A DNA stretch of 64,000 nucleotides from Spirochaetota bacterium. Lineage in GTDB: Bacteria > Spirochaetota > Brachyspiria > Brachyspirales > JACRPF01. Location: contig JACRPF010000007.1 of assembly GCA_016214035.1 (NCBI GenBank), forward strand, positions 124,001-188,000, in the 5' to 3' direction. The position numbers were made by a program, and so were the translations under genes. A model generated the notes under the pieces. It was not told the DNA's origin and did not search any database. It worked only from the letters and a program-made list of their open reading frames with translations. Of this stretch, positions 9,259-17,753 are shown in pieces (the first letter of the stretch is position 1; each line of letters opens with the position of its first letter).

Positions 9259-10818
9259 ATGACGATAGTAATCGACAACACCCCCGTCACCGTCAATCCC
9301 GGCGACACCGTACTCGCCGCCGCGCGGTCGGCAGGGATAAACATCCCCACGATGTGCCACAAGGACGGCCTCCCCCATCACACCTCGTGCATGGTATGCG
9401 TGGTGAACGACGCAACTGCGAACAAGTTGATACCCTCATGCACCGCACCGGCAGCGGACGGCATGCGGATAGAGACCGCCACGGAATCCGTCATCGCCGC
9501 ACGCAAAGCGGCACTTGAACTGCTCCTGAGTGAACATGCAGGCGACTGCGAAGCACCATGCCAGCGCGCATGTCCCGCGCATATGGATATTCCCGCCATG
9601 ATTCGCGCCATCGCCGACGGGGATGACCGGGAGGCGATACGCATCGTCCGCGAACGCATCGCGCTGCCGTCAACGCTCGGGCGCATATGTCCGGCACCGT
9701 GCGAAAAGGTATGCCGCAGGAAGAATATCGACGCTCCGGTGAGCATCTGTCTTCTGAAACGTTTTGCCGGAGATAACGATTATCTTAAGACCAACATCAT
9801 CCCCGCGCCGAAACCGCCCACCGGTAAGCGTATTGCCGTTGTCGGCGCCGGCCCCGCGGGATTATCCGCCGCATACTATCTTCTTTTGAACGGACATGCA
9901 TGCACCGTCTATGAAACAACATCGCGTACCGGCGGTGCGCTGTATCATTCCGTATCGCCGGAAATACTTCCCCACGACATACTCGAAAAAGAAGTAGATG
10001 TCATACGCGCACTCGGCGCTCAGTTCATCATGAACACCGAGGTGGGTAAAGACATATCGCTCAGTGCGGTCCGCGAGCAGTCGGACGCCGTCGTCATCGC
10101 GTCGGGAAGCATGAACGCTAATTTCGGATTGGCGATGAAGGACAGCGACATCAGTGTAACCGCGGCATATGAGACCTCGGCACAGGGCATATTCGCCTGC
10201 GGGAACGCGGTAAGCACATCGCGCATGGCGATACGGTCGGCTGCGGAGGGATATGAGACCGCGGTGAGCGTGGACCATTGGCTGAAAACCGGAACGGCAC
10301 TGCATATGAAACGGCGGTTCAATTCGTCGCTGGGGAAATTACGGGCGGAGGATATCGCGGCAATAAAAACGCATGCATCGCCCGTCGAGCGCAACGACAA
10401 ACCGCACACCGCCGCACTTGACGGAGGACTCACTGAACCGGACGCCATGAAGGAAGCCGCACGATGTCTGCACTGCGACTGCAGGAAAAAGGACAGCTGC
10501 CGTCTCCGCGATCTGTCGGAAAGTCATCAGGCGTCGCAGAACACGTTCAGCGGTGAACGCGCCGCGCATATGTTCCGGGCTCTCAAACACGGCGTTGTGT
10601 TCGAACAGGGCAAATGCATCAAATGCGGCATATGCGTGCGTATCTGCGAGTCAGAAGAAATACCCGATGGATTTACCTTCATGCGGCGCGGTTTCGACAT
10701 CCGTGTTGACCTGCCGTTCGGCGACGTGTTCGAGAATAAAACGGTAATGCTCCGCTGCGCGTCATCGTGTCCCACCGGGGCGATTACGTCGGAGACTATT
10801 TCAGCCGCCGTGTCCTGA
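9259..10818 (+). CDS. Multi-Fe-S flavoprotein: NuoG-like [2Fe-2S] plus shortened GltD-like FAD module
   Basis: 519 residues. Residues 1-80 are a [2Fe-2S] ferredoxin domain (Cys33, 44, 47, 61). Residues 90-165 resemble the GltD N-terminal Fe-S domain (CEAPCQRACP, then CPAPCEKVC). Residues 191-340 are a FAD module (VVGAGPAGLSAA, later GIFACGNAV). The tail has EAARCLHCDC and a last cluster CIKCGICVRIC with CASSCPTGAI. The second Rossmann domain of GltD proteins, which binds NAD(P)H, is absent: only about 25 residues separate VVIASGS from GIFACGN. It follows the NuoEF fusion by four bases. It may route electrons from that NADH module to ferredoxin or another acceptor (inference). The ATG at 9259 is preferred because an upstream ATG at 9124 lies inside the previous gene. 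Confidence 0.8.
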   Translation: MTIVIDNTPVTVNPGDTVLAAARSAGINIPTMCHKDGLPHHTSCMVCVVNDATANKLIPSCTAPAADGMRIETATESVIAARKAALELLLSEHAGDCEAPCQRACPAHMDIPAMIRAIADGDDREAIRIVRERIALPSTLGRICPAPCEKVCRRKNIDAPVSICLLKRFAGDNDYLKTNIIPAPKPPTGKRIAVVGAGPAGLSAAYYLLLNGHACTVYETTSRTGGALYHSVSPEILPHDILEKEVDVIRALGAQFIMNTEVGKDISLSAVREQSDAVVIASGSMNANFGLAMKDSDISVTAAYETSAQGIFACGNAVSTSRMAIRSAAEGYETAVSVDHWLKTGTALHMKRRFNSSLGKLRAEDIAAIKTHASPVERNDKPHTAALDGGLTEPDAMKEAARCLHCDCRKKDSCRLRDLSESHQASQNTFSGERAAHMFRALKHGVVFEQGKCIKCGICVRICESEEIPDGFTFMRRGFDIRVDLPFGDVFENKTVMLRCASSCPTGAITSETISAAVS

Positions 10819-11221
10819 CTTCCAGGGCTATCGCGCGCGCCTTGATGATGATCAGCGCCGTATCCACATGAAGCCGGAGCGCAAAATCCACCAGCACATC
10901 GGTCTCTATCTTTTCCGCGCCGGCAGCATCAACCTCTCCCCCGGCAACAATAAGCGCCCAGGCGAGTATACGCACACGGTCCGCCGCCGATAACGGCAGC
11001 AGCGATGCGATGATGATATCATCAACATTCTGCGCGTTGTTCTTCACCAGCACTTCCCATTTGGCAAGTGTTTTTGCGAGTACATCCGCGGAAAGCTGCT
11101 CCATCGGCACAACAACCTCGGTGATATAGCTCCGCTCCTGATCCGACGCACCGTTTATCTGCGCCATATAAAAGCACATAACGAGAAGCGTTTCCTCTTT
11201 GGTGAAAACGATATGCGACAT
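10796..11221 (-). CDS. Small helical protein, weakly TerB-like
   Basis: A 141-residue, all-helical, probably cytosolic protein without signal peptide or cysteine motifs. Acidic helices and the stretch VAGGEVDAAGAE faintly resemble TerB-type helical domains, but this is too weak to name a function. It is the last gene of the folP-cdaA-cdaR run, three bases after cdaR, so co-transcription is likely. Its 3' end overlaps the convergent flavoprotein gene by 23 bases. Confidence 0.6.
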   Translation of the reverse strand: MSHIVFTKEETLLVMCFYMAQINGASDQERSYITEVVVPMEQLSADVLAKTLAKWEVLVKNNAQNVDDIIIASLLPLSAADRVRILAWALIVAGGEVDAAGAEKIETDVLVDFALRLHVDTALIIIKARAIALEVRTRRLK

Positions 11222-11224
11222 TTG

Positions 11225-12148
11225 TTACTTCTTTACCACAGCGTTTACATGAAGCTCGAACGATGCGGGCTCAACGAGTACAAGCTCAAAACCCTGCGGC
11301 AGAAGCACATCGACATTCGCCTTGAATGTTCCGGCTTTGGTGACGTCCTTCACGTTCAGCGACACCACGCACTGTTTCGCGGTGAGTTCAGCAAGCCTGT
11401 CCTTCGGCCCCTGCACCACGAGGCGCTTGACCACAATGGCGTTCCGGTTTGCGAGCGTCAGCCTTTTGCCGATATCAATTGCGGGAATGATATCGCGGAA
11501 TTCATTGGTTCCCATATCGGCGGTGATGAACACGCGGACGCGTACTTTCTGCACCGTGAGGAGCACATTCTCGCGCCCCACAAGCGCCGTCTCCGTGACC
11601 ACCGTATCCTTCATCTTGTCAAGCGATATCGTCTCCGTGGCAACCGAATCCATATCGCCGACGATGGATACCGGTCCGGTGACTTCCACGAGCGCCGGTT
11701 CAGCCGCATTGGATACCGCGGTATACCCGGGAACGGGCGAGCCGCTTATTACCGGTGCAACACGGACCATTTTTGTCGCCGGGCGTTCAAGGACCACTTC
11801 AACCACGGACGGCTTGAGCGACCATTTGATATCCTGCGGCTCCTGATTGAGCGTGAGTTTATACATCGCCTTGCCTTCGGCGCTTTTCGTAAGGTCAAGG
11901 TTCGCCTCAAGCACTTTCGGGTTCACCATGGTTATTTTGTTCTTCTTGCCTTTCACGATGACGGTCACTTCTTTCGGCGTGGGGGCGGCTATCATGAGGT
12001 CCTGCGGCACGTTCATGATGCGCAGCGGTATCTCGTATTCCCGATTCTCATCTTCCTGCGATGCGACATAGAGCGAGACAAGCACCGCAAGCACCAGCGA
12101 TATCACTTTTGCGACGATATTGTCGGTAAATATGTTCTTCCTACGCAT
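11225..12148 (-). CDS. cdaR: YbbR-domain protein CdaR, regulator of diadenylate cyclase
   Basis: Membrane-anchored protein with repeated YbbR domains that in other bacteria binds and modulates the diadenylate cyclase CdaA. One N-terminal membrane helix (residues ~12-32, VAKVISLVLAVLVSLYV) is followed by about 270 exported residues with three or four YbbR-like repeats (recurring patterns such as PEVTVIVKG and KMVRVAPVISG). I chose the ATG at 12148, which gives MRRKNIF before the helix; the longer frame would extend 28 residues into cdaA. The eight-base overlap with cdaA supports a CdaA-CdaR complex. Confidence 0.85.
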   Translation of the reverse strand: MRRKNIFTDNIVAKVISLVLAVLVSLYVASQEDENREYEIPLRIMNVPQDLMIAAPTPKEVTVIVKGKKNKITMVNPKVLEANLDLTKSAEGKAMYKLTLNQEPQDIKWSLKPSVVEVVLERPATKMVRVAPVISGSPVPGYTAVSNAAEPALVEVTGPVSIVGDMDSVATETISLDKMKDTVVTETALVGRENVLLTVQKVRVRVFITADMGTNEFRDIIPAIDIGKRLTLANRNAIVVKRLVVQGPKDRLAELTAKQCVVSLNVKDVTKAGTFKANVDVLLPQGFELVLVEPASFELHVNAVVKK

Positions 12149-12947
12149 GCTTGCGTTTGCGCCGCTCACGGTCAACCCCCAGGAATGTTTCAAGCTTGGC
12201 GCCGATGGCGTCGCGTTCGATGTTGTAATCAAGACGCCCGCTGTGCGCTATCGATACCGAGCCGGTCTCTTCGGAAACAACGATGACAACGGCATCCGAC
12301 TGCTCCGACAACCCGAGCGCCGCGCGGTGGCGCGTACCGAGCCTGCGGGAGCTGTTCTTCGCGTCGTATTCGGAAAGCGGCAGATACGCCGATGCGGCGA
12401 CAACACGGTTGCGGTCGATGATTACCGCGCCGTCATGCAGCGGATTGTGATGATAAAATATCGTTTCGATAAGTTCGCTCGATATCGCGGCATCAAGCGT
12501 GATGGCCCGGTCGAGGAGCCCCTTGAGGTCGACACGCCGCTGCAGCACGATGAGCGCGCCGTATCCCTTTTTGGATATCGTATACACCGCGTTGATGATG
12601 GTATACAGGTCCGATGTATCGAATGCGAAAAGATTTTTGAAAAATGTCCGTTCACCGAGCATGACCAGCGCGCGTTTTATCTCCGCCTGAAATATGACGA
12701 TGATGCCGAGGAGACTCACCGCAAGGACTTTATCCAGAAGCCAGTAGAGCGTCTGAAGATTGAGCAGACGGGCGACAAACGTGACTAAAAAGATTAACGC
12801 AATCCCCTGAAGGACGATGATACCGCGCGTATCGGCGAGCAGACGGTATATCTGGTAGAACGCAAAGGCGACGATGAGTATATCAAGAACAAGCATCACG
12901 CCCCTGACGGCGGGAATACCTAAAAAGTCGGCAAGAAAGCTGAACAT
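12141..12947 (-). CDS. cdaA: Diadenylate cyclase CdaA
   Basis: Makes cyclic di-AMP from two ATP. Three N-terminal membrane helices (residues ~15-35, 42-60, 70-88) precede the DAC domain, which has the catalytic DGA motif (residues 172-174, in HDGAVIIDRNR) and the ATP-binding GTRHRAALG (RHR at 206-208). The length of 268 is typical. The ATG at 12947 overlaps the folP stop (TGATG); an ATG 36 bases upstream would add a non-conserved leader. Second messenger roles in cell-wall and osmotic control are known from Firmicutes; here glmM is not adjacent and folP takes its place. Confidence 0.93.
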   Translation of the reverse strand: MFSFLADFLGIPAVRGVMLVLDILIVAFAFYQIYRLLADTRGIIVLQGIALIFLVTFVARLLNLQTLYWLLDKVLAVSLLGIIVIFQAEIKRALVMLGERTFFKNLFAFDTSDLYTIINAVYTISKKGYGALIVLQRRVDLKGLLDRAITLDAAISSELIETIFYHHNPLHDGAVIIDRNRVVAASAYLPLSEYDAKNSSRRLGTRHRAALGLSEQSDAVVIVVSEETGSVSIAHSGRLDYNIERDAIGAKLETFLGVDRERRKRKHA

Positions 12948-13819
12948 CAGCGGCAGCCCTCCCCTGCAGCGCCCGTACCGCATACAGCGGAGCTTACAGC
13001 CCAGGCTACTTTGACCGCATCAACCGTCTCGCGCACGTCATGCACGCGCAGTATATCGGCGCCGAGCGTCATTGCGGCAACAGCGGCACCGAGCGAACCG
13101 GCAAGCCGGTCCTCAACAGCGCGTCCGGTGATATCGCCGATAAAACGTTTGCGTGAAAGCCCCGCCACAAGCGGAAGTCCGAATGTTTTTTTGAAATGCG
13201 GTATCGCCCCGATGAGCGTACGATTATGTTCAAGCGTTTTCCCGAAACCGACGCCGGGGTCAAGTAAAAGACGCTCCCTGCCGATGCCGGCTGTGTTCGC
13301 CGCCGCTATGCGCTCATCAAAGTAGCGCGTCACTTCGGAAGTGACATCATCGTAGTGAGGACTGGCCTGCATGTCTTTCGGTGTTCCTTTCATGTGCATA
13401 AGTATCAAATGCGCGTCTGAGGCACCCACAACGGCAAGCATTGCATTGTCGTATGTCCCGGCGCTCACATCATTGATGATATCAGCCCCCGCTGCAATCC
13501 CGGCCCGTGCCACGGATGCCTTCCGTGTGTCGAGCGAGATGCCTATGTGCGGAAACACACGCCGCACCTCGCGCACCAGCGGCAGCACACGGTCACGTTC
13601 AGCCGCTTCGTCGACCGTCTCCGCTCCGGGCCGTGTGGACTCGCCGCCGATATCGATGATGCCGGCGCCGTCAGCAACAAAACGTGCAACGGCTGCGAGC
13701 GCTTCGTCCATTGCCGGCGTCCTGCTCGCGCCGTAAAACGAATCGCCGGTCACATTGACAATGCCCATGATGAGCGGCGCTTCATCCGCGTTGCGGCTGA
13801 TGGATCTTGTTACCGGCAT
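12947..13819 (-). CDS. folP: Dihydropteroate synthase FolP
   Basis: Condenses p-aminobenzoate with dihydropterin pyrophosphate in folate synthesis. The TIM-barrel signatures are present: MGIVNVTGDSFYGASR (residues ~18-33, with Gly where most have NVTPDSF), DIGGESTRPGAE, DPGVGFGKTLEHN and GLSRKRFIG. The length of 290 is normal. It is first in the operon with cdaA and cdaR, downstream of a sigma-70-type promoter in the shared divergent region. The Pro-to-Gly change in the pterin-site loop is unusual; effects on sulfonamide binding cannot be judged from sequence. Confidence 0.92.
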   Translation of the reverse strand: MPVTRSISRNADEAPLIMGIVNVTGDSFYGASRTPAMDEALAAVARFVADGAGIIDIGGESTRPGAETVDEAAERDRVLPLVREVRRVFPHIGISLDTRKASVARAGIAAGADIINDVSAGTYDNAMLAVVGASDAHLILMHMKGTPKDMQASPHYDDVTSEVTRYFDERIAAANTAGIGRERLLLDPGVGFGKTLEHNRTLIGAIPHFKKTFGLPLVAGLSRKRFIGDITGRAVEDRLAGSLGAAVAAMTLGADILRVHDVRETVDAVKVAWAVSSAVCGTGAAGEGCR

Positions 13820-13843
13820 GCCGTCTCCCGCGCTCTTTCCCGC

Positions 13844-13872
13844 AGTATATCATGGATATTTTTTTTGGTAAA
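13844..13872 (-). promoter_or_regulatory. Candidate sigma-70 promoter of folP-cdaA-cdaR
   Basis: On the minus strand a -35 box TTTACC (13867-13872) and a -10 box TATACT (13844-13849) are separated by 17 bases. The expected start site lies about 15 bases before the folP ATG. Confidence 0.5.
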
Positions 13873-13904
13873 GAATGCCCCGAGTGCAGAAATTCGTGTT
13901 CTGC

Positions 13905-13932
13905 TTGCAAAATCATCAATGCGTGATACAAT
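13905..13932 (+). promoter_or_regulatory. Candidate sigma-70 promoter of lipoprotein-thiC operon
   Basis: TTGCAA (13905-13910), a 16-base spacer and TACAAT (13927-13932) lie 30 bases upstream of the ATG at 13962. Together with the folP promoter it makes a compact divergent promoter region. Confidence 0.5.
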
Positions 13933-13961
13933 CTTTCGACCAATCGCCAAGGAGATATTTT

Positions 13962-14612
13962 ATGCGTTTCAGTATTTTCATCGCGCTTGCCGCAGTTCTT
14001 ATGCTTGTTTCCGGCTGCGACAAAACAGCCGCCGCCGATAAAGGCAAATGGATAGCCAAGATCGACAACAGCACCGTTTTTGAGAAAGATTTCGACGCTT
14101 TTCTGGCAGTGACACTTGAAAGCTCGGGTGTTCCCCGCGACCAGATCGCGATGTATAAGAACAACGCCAGCATCAAGCAGAAAGTGCTTGATGATTATAT
14201 CAGCAAATTCCTCATCGTGCGGAAGGCTGAAGCGGATAAATTCTTCGACACACGCGACGCAAAAGAGTTCATGGCGCTCGCGATGCAGAACATCAAATTC
14301 GAATATTATATCAGAAAAAAAATGCTCGAATATATACCCGAAGCGACCACGCAGGAAATAGATTTTTACTATCAGCAGCAGAAAGCCGCACTTGAAAAAC
14401 AATACGGCATCCGCACACTTGACGACAAAGTGCGCGCGCAGCTCGCCAATCTCATAAAGATGCAGCGCGTTCAGAAAAAACTCGCGCAGGTCACCGACGA
14501 CCTCAAATCATCCGCGGTCATCAAACGCAATAAAGAAGCAATCGGCGAACCGAATATCGAGTTCTCAACGCAGGACCCGAATGCGGCTATTCCTACACCA
14601 GCTCCCCGATAA
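13962..14612 (+). CDS. SurA/PrsA-like periplasmic chaperone lipoprotein
   Basis: A 216-residue lipoprotein with signal peptide and lipobox (LVSGC, about Cys20). The rest is helical and resembles the SurA N-terminal chaperone domain: DKGKWIAKIDNSTVFEKDF followed by long helices and a Gln/Lys-rich segment. No parvulin peptidyl-prolyl isomerase domain is present, so any role is chaperone-like only. I use the ATG at 13962, preceded by GGAGA, because the longer frame begins inside the promoter. thiC follows by nine bases. Confidence 0.65.
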   Translation: MRFSIFIALAAVLMLVSGCDKTAAADKGKWIAKIDNSTVFEKDFDAFLAVTLESSGVPRDQIAMYKNNASIKQKVLDDYISKFLIVRKAEADKFFDTRDAKEFMALAMQNIKFEYYIRKKMLEYIPEATTQEIDFYYQQQKAALEKQYGIRTLDDKVRAQLANLIKMQRVQKKLAQVTDDLKSSAVIKRNKEAIGEPNIEFSTQDPNAAIPTPAPR

Positions 14613-14621
14613 TCCGAGATC

Positions 14622-15920
14622 ATGACACAGCGTGAATACGCACTGAAAGGCACCATCACCGCCGAAATGCGCGCGGTGTGTGATACCGAAAAAATGTCCG
14701 TCGACACGCTGGCCGGACGAGTACGTTCCGGCGAGATCGCGATCGTAAAGAACCGTACGCACGCCATACAGCCTGTCGGTGTGGGTAAAGGCCTGTCGAC
14801 AAAGGTGAACGCGAACCTCGGCACCTCGAAACTCGCGTCCAATATCGACTTCGAACTCCAAAAGATGGAAGTCGCGCTCCGTCACGGCGCCGACGCCATC
14901 ATGGATCTTTCCACGGGCGGCGATGTGAACGCGATACGCAAGGCGATACTCGCCGGCTGCGGCAAACCGCTCGGTACCGTGCCGCTCTATCAGGTGGGAC
15001 ACGACGTGCTCAAATCGGGCAGACGCATGTTCGACATGACGCTTGACGACATGCTCGCCGTCATCGCTCAGCAGGCCGCCGAGGGCGTTGATTTCATGAC
15101 CATCCACAGCGGCATCAACCGGGATACGGTCGCGCGCTACGAAAAAAGCGACCGCATCACCGGATGTGTCTCGCGCGGCGGCGCCATACTCCTCGAATGG
15201 ATGGCGGTCAACGGCAAAGAAAATCCGCTCTTCGAACACTATGACGATGTGCTCGCGATACTCCACGACTACGATGTGACCATTTCGCTCGGCGACGGCA
15301 TGCGCCCCGGCTCACTTCACGATGCCACCGACCGCACGCAGGTAAGCGAGCTTATCGTACTCGGCGAGCTTGCCGAACGCGCGCTTGCCAAAGGCGTTCA
15401 GGTCATCATCGAAGGCCCCGGACATGTACCGCTCAATGAAATTGAAGCGAACATCCTGCTGCAGAAAAAGCTCTGCAATAATGTCCCGTTCTATGTGCTC
15501 GGTCCGCTCGTCACCGATGTCGCCCCCGGCTACGATCATATTACCGGCGCCATCGGCGGGGCTATCGCCGCAACCGCGGGTGCCGATTTCCTCTGCTATG
15601 TCACTCCTGCCGAACACCTCAAGCTTCCGGACCTTGAAGATGTCAAAGAAGGTGTGGTGGCATTCAAAATAGCCGCGCACGCAGCCGACATCGCGAAAGG
15701 CATACCCGGCGCCATCGACTGGGATATCGCCATGTCGAAGCGCCGTAAAGCGCTTGACTGGAAAGGACAGTTCGAGCTCGCCATGGACAGGGAAAAATGC
15801 GAACGATACCGCAGTTCCGCCACCGCCGACGGCGTTGAGGAATGCACCATGTGCGGCGAGTTCTGCTCCATGCAGCGGGACTCAAGTGTCAGGGCGAAAA
15901 ACTCCGAAATCAAAAAATAG
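14622..15920 (+). CDS. thiC: Phosphomethylpyrimidine synthase ThiC
   Basis: Radical SAM enzyme that rearranges aminoimidazole ribotide to hydroxymethylpyrimidine phosphate for thiamine. Diagnostic stretches are VGVGKGLSTKVNANLGTS, DLSTGGD, GDGMRPG, EGPGHVPLNEIE and the C-terminal non-canonical cluster motif CTMCGEFCSM. At 432 residues it is the short form common in anaerobes. The benzimidazole synthase BzaF is a close paralogue and cannot be excluded without a tree. No other thiamine or cobamide gene is near. Only nine bases separate it from the lipoprotein gene, so there is no room for its own TPP riboswitch. Confidence 0.9.
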   Translation: MTQREYALKGTITAEMRAVCDTEKMSVDTLAGRVRSGEIAIVKNRTHAIQPVGVGKGLSTKVNANLGTSKLASNIDFELQKMEVALRHGADAIMDLSTGGDVNAIRKAILAGCGKPLGTVPLYQVGHDVLKSGRRMFDMTLDDMLAVIAQQAAEGVDFMTIHSGINRDTVARYEKSDRITGCVSRGGAILLEWMAVNGKENPLFEHYDDVLAILHDYDVTISLGDGMRPGSLHDATDRTQVSELIVLGELAERALAKGVQVIIEGPGHVPLNEIEANILLQKKLCNNVPFYVLGPLVTDVAPGYDHITGAIGGAIAATAGADFLCYVTPAEHLKLPDLEDVKEGVVAFKIAAHAADIAKGIPGAIDWDIAMSKRRKALDWKGQFELAMDREKCERYRSSATADGVEECTMCGEFCSMQRDSSVRAKNSEIKK

Positions 15921-15995
15921 TCCGTTCCATATCCGGGTATTGCAGAAAAGCATACCGCATGATACCATGTTAACATAATATTATGGCAGTGTATC

Positions 15996-17750
15996 ATGAT
16001 TGAAACAACAGAAAAAATCCGGTCGCCCTACCTCAAAGAAAAACTCATCGCCTATATCGGCAACAAGCGCCGCCTCCTGCCGTTCATCGGGCGGACTATC
16101 GGGACGCTTATGGAACAGACCTCCGGAATGACGACATTCCTCGACCTGTTCGCAGGCAGCGGCAGCGTCTCCCGTCTGGCACGGCACCTCGGGTTTTCCG
16201 TTCATGCAAATGACTGGGAATATTATTCGTACGTCATGAATCATCCGCATCTCTCGCTTGTCCCCGGCGATGAGGAAAAACTGTTCGCGAACTGCGGCGG
16301 CCTCATCCGCGCGCTTGAGCGGCTGAACACAACTCCCGACCTTCCTCATGATGATTGGTATATCGCCGGTTTTTATGCACCCGCTGACGATGAGAATCCC
16401 GACACGCGCAACGAGCGGATGTTCTACACCAATCATAACGCGCGCCGCATCGACGCCATACGCACGGAGATTGAACGATGGCGCACCCGCGGCCTCATCG
16501 ACCGTGACGGATATCTGTATCTGCTCGCATCGCTCATATATGAAGCGGCAACGCATGCGAACACCTCGGGTGTGTTCAAGGGATTCCATAACGGCTTCGG
16601 CGGCAGGGGCAAGGACGCACTCGGGCGCATCTTCGGCGACGTGGCGCTCACACCGCTCACGCTGCATGACGGACCGCGGGGAAACGTCAGCCAGATGGAT
16701 GCGAACATGCTCGTACGGGAACATGCCGGCGGACGCACCGATATAGCCTACATTGACCCGCCGTATAATCAGCATCAGTACGGCAGCAACTATCACCTAC
16801 TCAACACCATTGCGCTCTGGGACAAGCCGACGGTGAACCGGGACATCTATGTGAACGGTAAAAAAACGAACAAGAGCGCCATCCGTCACGATTGGATAAA
16901 AACGAGATCGGGATACTGCTCACGGTCAAGTGCCGAAGCGCTGTTCAGCCAGCTCATCACATCATTAAACGCCCGCTATATCATGGTGAGTTATTCAACG
17001 GACGGCATCATTCCGGTCGACAGTATGATGGATATACTCAATGCACGCGGAGAAGTCTCAATCGAGAGCGAACAGTACACGCGCTACCGCGGGGCAAAAC
17101 AATCCATCGTCAACCGGACGAAGAACATCGAGTACCTGTTCATCGTCGACACAAAGAAACATTCGACCGCAAACTCCACAGCGTCGTTCATGACGGATAC
17201 GCTCCGTGAGAACATACGCCTCGCGCTTCATCGGACATTCTGCTGTGACAGCGACACGCTGGTTTTCACCTCAAAAGCGCTTTCGCTCACCATCGAACTG
17301 GCGTTCGGGCTTCACGCAAAGAACAGTAAAGAGATTATGCAAGCGGTCGCAGGCGCCGACAGAAATACGCTTACCGCGCTTCATGCGTTCATCCATGCGA
17401 ATACCGCGACGGACGTCCCCGAGACAATTGCGCGGTATCTCCGCCGGCTCTCCGGCCATGATCTGACACCGGCTCAGGCCGCAACCCTTGCCGAACCTTT
17501 GCCGATGCTCTACAACAAAGTGAACGGCAGACGCGGTAAACCGGTATTCGCCGACATCACTCAGGAATTCTGCAGCTTCTTCACTGAGTGGTTCTCGCGC
17601 GGCGGCAACGAGCTCATCCCCTGCGCTCTGAAGATCATCGCCGTTGCGCGGAAGAGTATACAGCACGGTATGGCTGCGGGAGACACGGCAGATTTCCTTA
17701 AGCACCAGATTGCGGGTATCGAAGCATACATCCGATCGAAGGCGGTATAG
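15996..17750 (+). CDS. Orphan D12-class adenine-specific DNA methyltransferase with long C-terminal extension
   Basis: N6-adenine DNA methyltransferase of the Dam/D12 type. The SAM-binding motif FLDLFAGSGSVSR (residues ~48-60) precedes the catalytic DPPY (253-256, in YIDPPYNQHQYG), and the N-terminal LKEKLIAYIGNKRRLLPFI is the usual entry motif. Residues after ~400 form a helical extension of some 185 residues not seen in Dam. No restriction endonuclase or Vsr gene is adjacent, so a role in epigenetic control or in protection from a distant system is possible. A hypothetical gene follows after three bases. Confidence 0.85.
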   Translation: MIETTEKIRSPYLKEKLIAYIGNKRRLLPFIGRTIGTLMEQTSGMTTFLDLFAGSGSVSRLARHLGFSVHANDWEYYSYVMNHPHLSLVPGDEEKLFANCGGLIRALERLNTTPDLPHDDWYIAGFYAPADDENPDTRNERMFYTNHNARRIDAIRTEIERWRTRGLIDRDGYLYLLASLIYEAATHANTSGVFKGFHNGFGGRGKDALGRIFGDVALTPLTLHDGPRGNVSQMDANMLVREHAGGRTDIAYIDPPYNQHQYGSNYHLLNTIALWDKPTVNRDIYVNGKKTNKSAIRHDWIKTRSGYCSRSSAEALFSQLITSLNARYIMVSYSTDGIIPVDSMMDILNARGEVSIESEQYTRYRGAKQSIVNRTKNIEYLFIVDTKKHSTANSTASFMTDTLRENIRLALHRTFCCDSDTLVFTSKALSLTIELAFGLHAKNSKEIMQAVAGADRNTLTALHAFIHANTATDVPETIARYLRRLSGHDLTPAQAATLAEPLPMLYNKVNGRRGKPVFADITQEFCSFFTEWFSRGGNELIPCALKIIAVARKSIQHGMAAGDTADFLKHQIAGIEAYIRSKAV

Positions 17751-17753
17751 CGC

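Noticed and set aside
6915-10818. Fe-Fe hydrogenase
   Set aside because: Neither gene has the H-cluster motifs; only the diaphorase and Fe-S flavoprotein parts are present.
11213-12788. Long open frames antisense to cdaR and cdaA
   Set aside because: The opposite strand encodes clear YbbR and DAC proteins with conserved motifs; the antisense translations are Arg/His-rich shadows.
14613-14621. TPP riboswitch for thiC
   Set aside because: Only nine bases lie between the lipoprotein stop and the thiC start.
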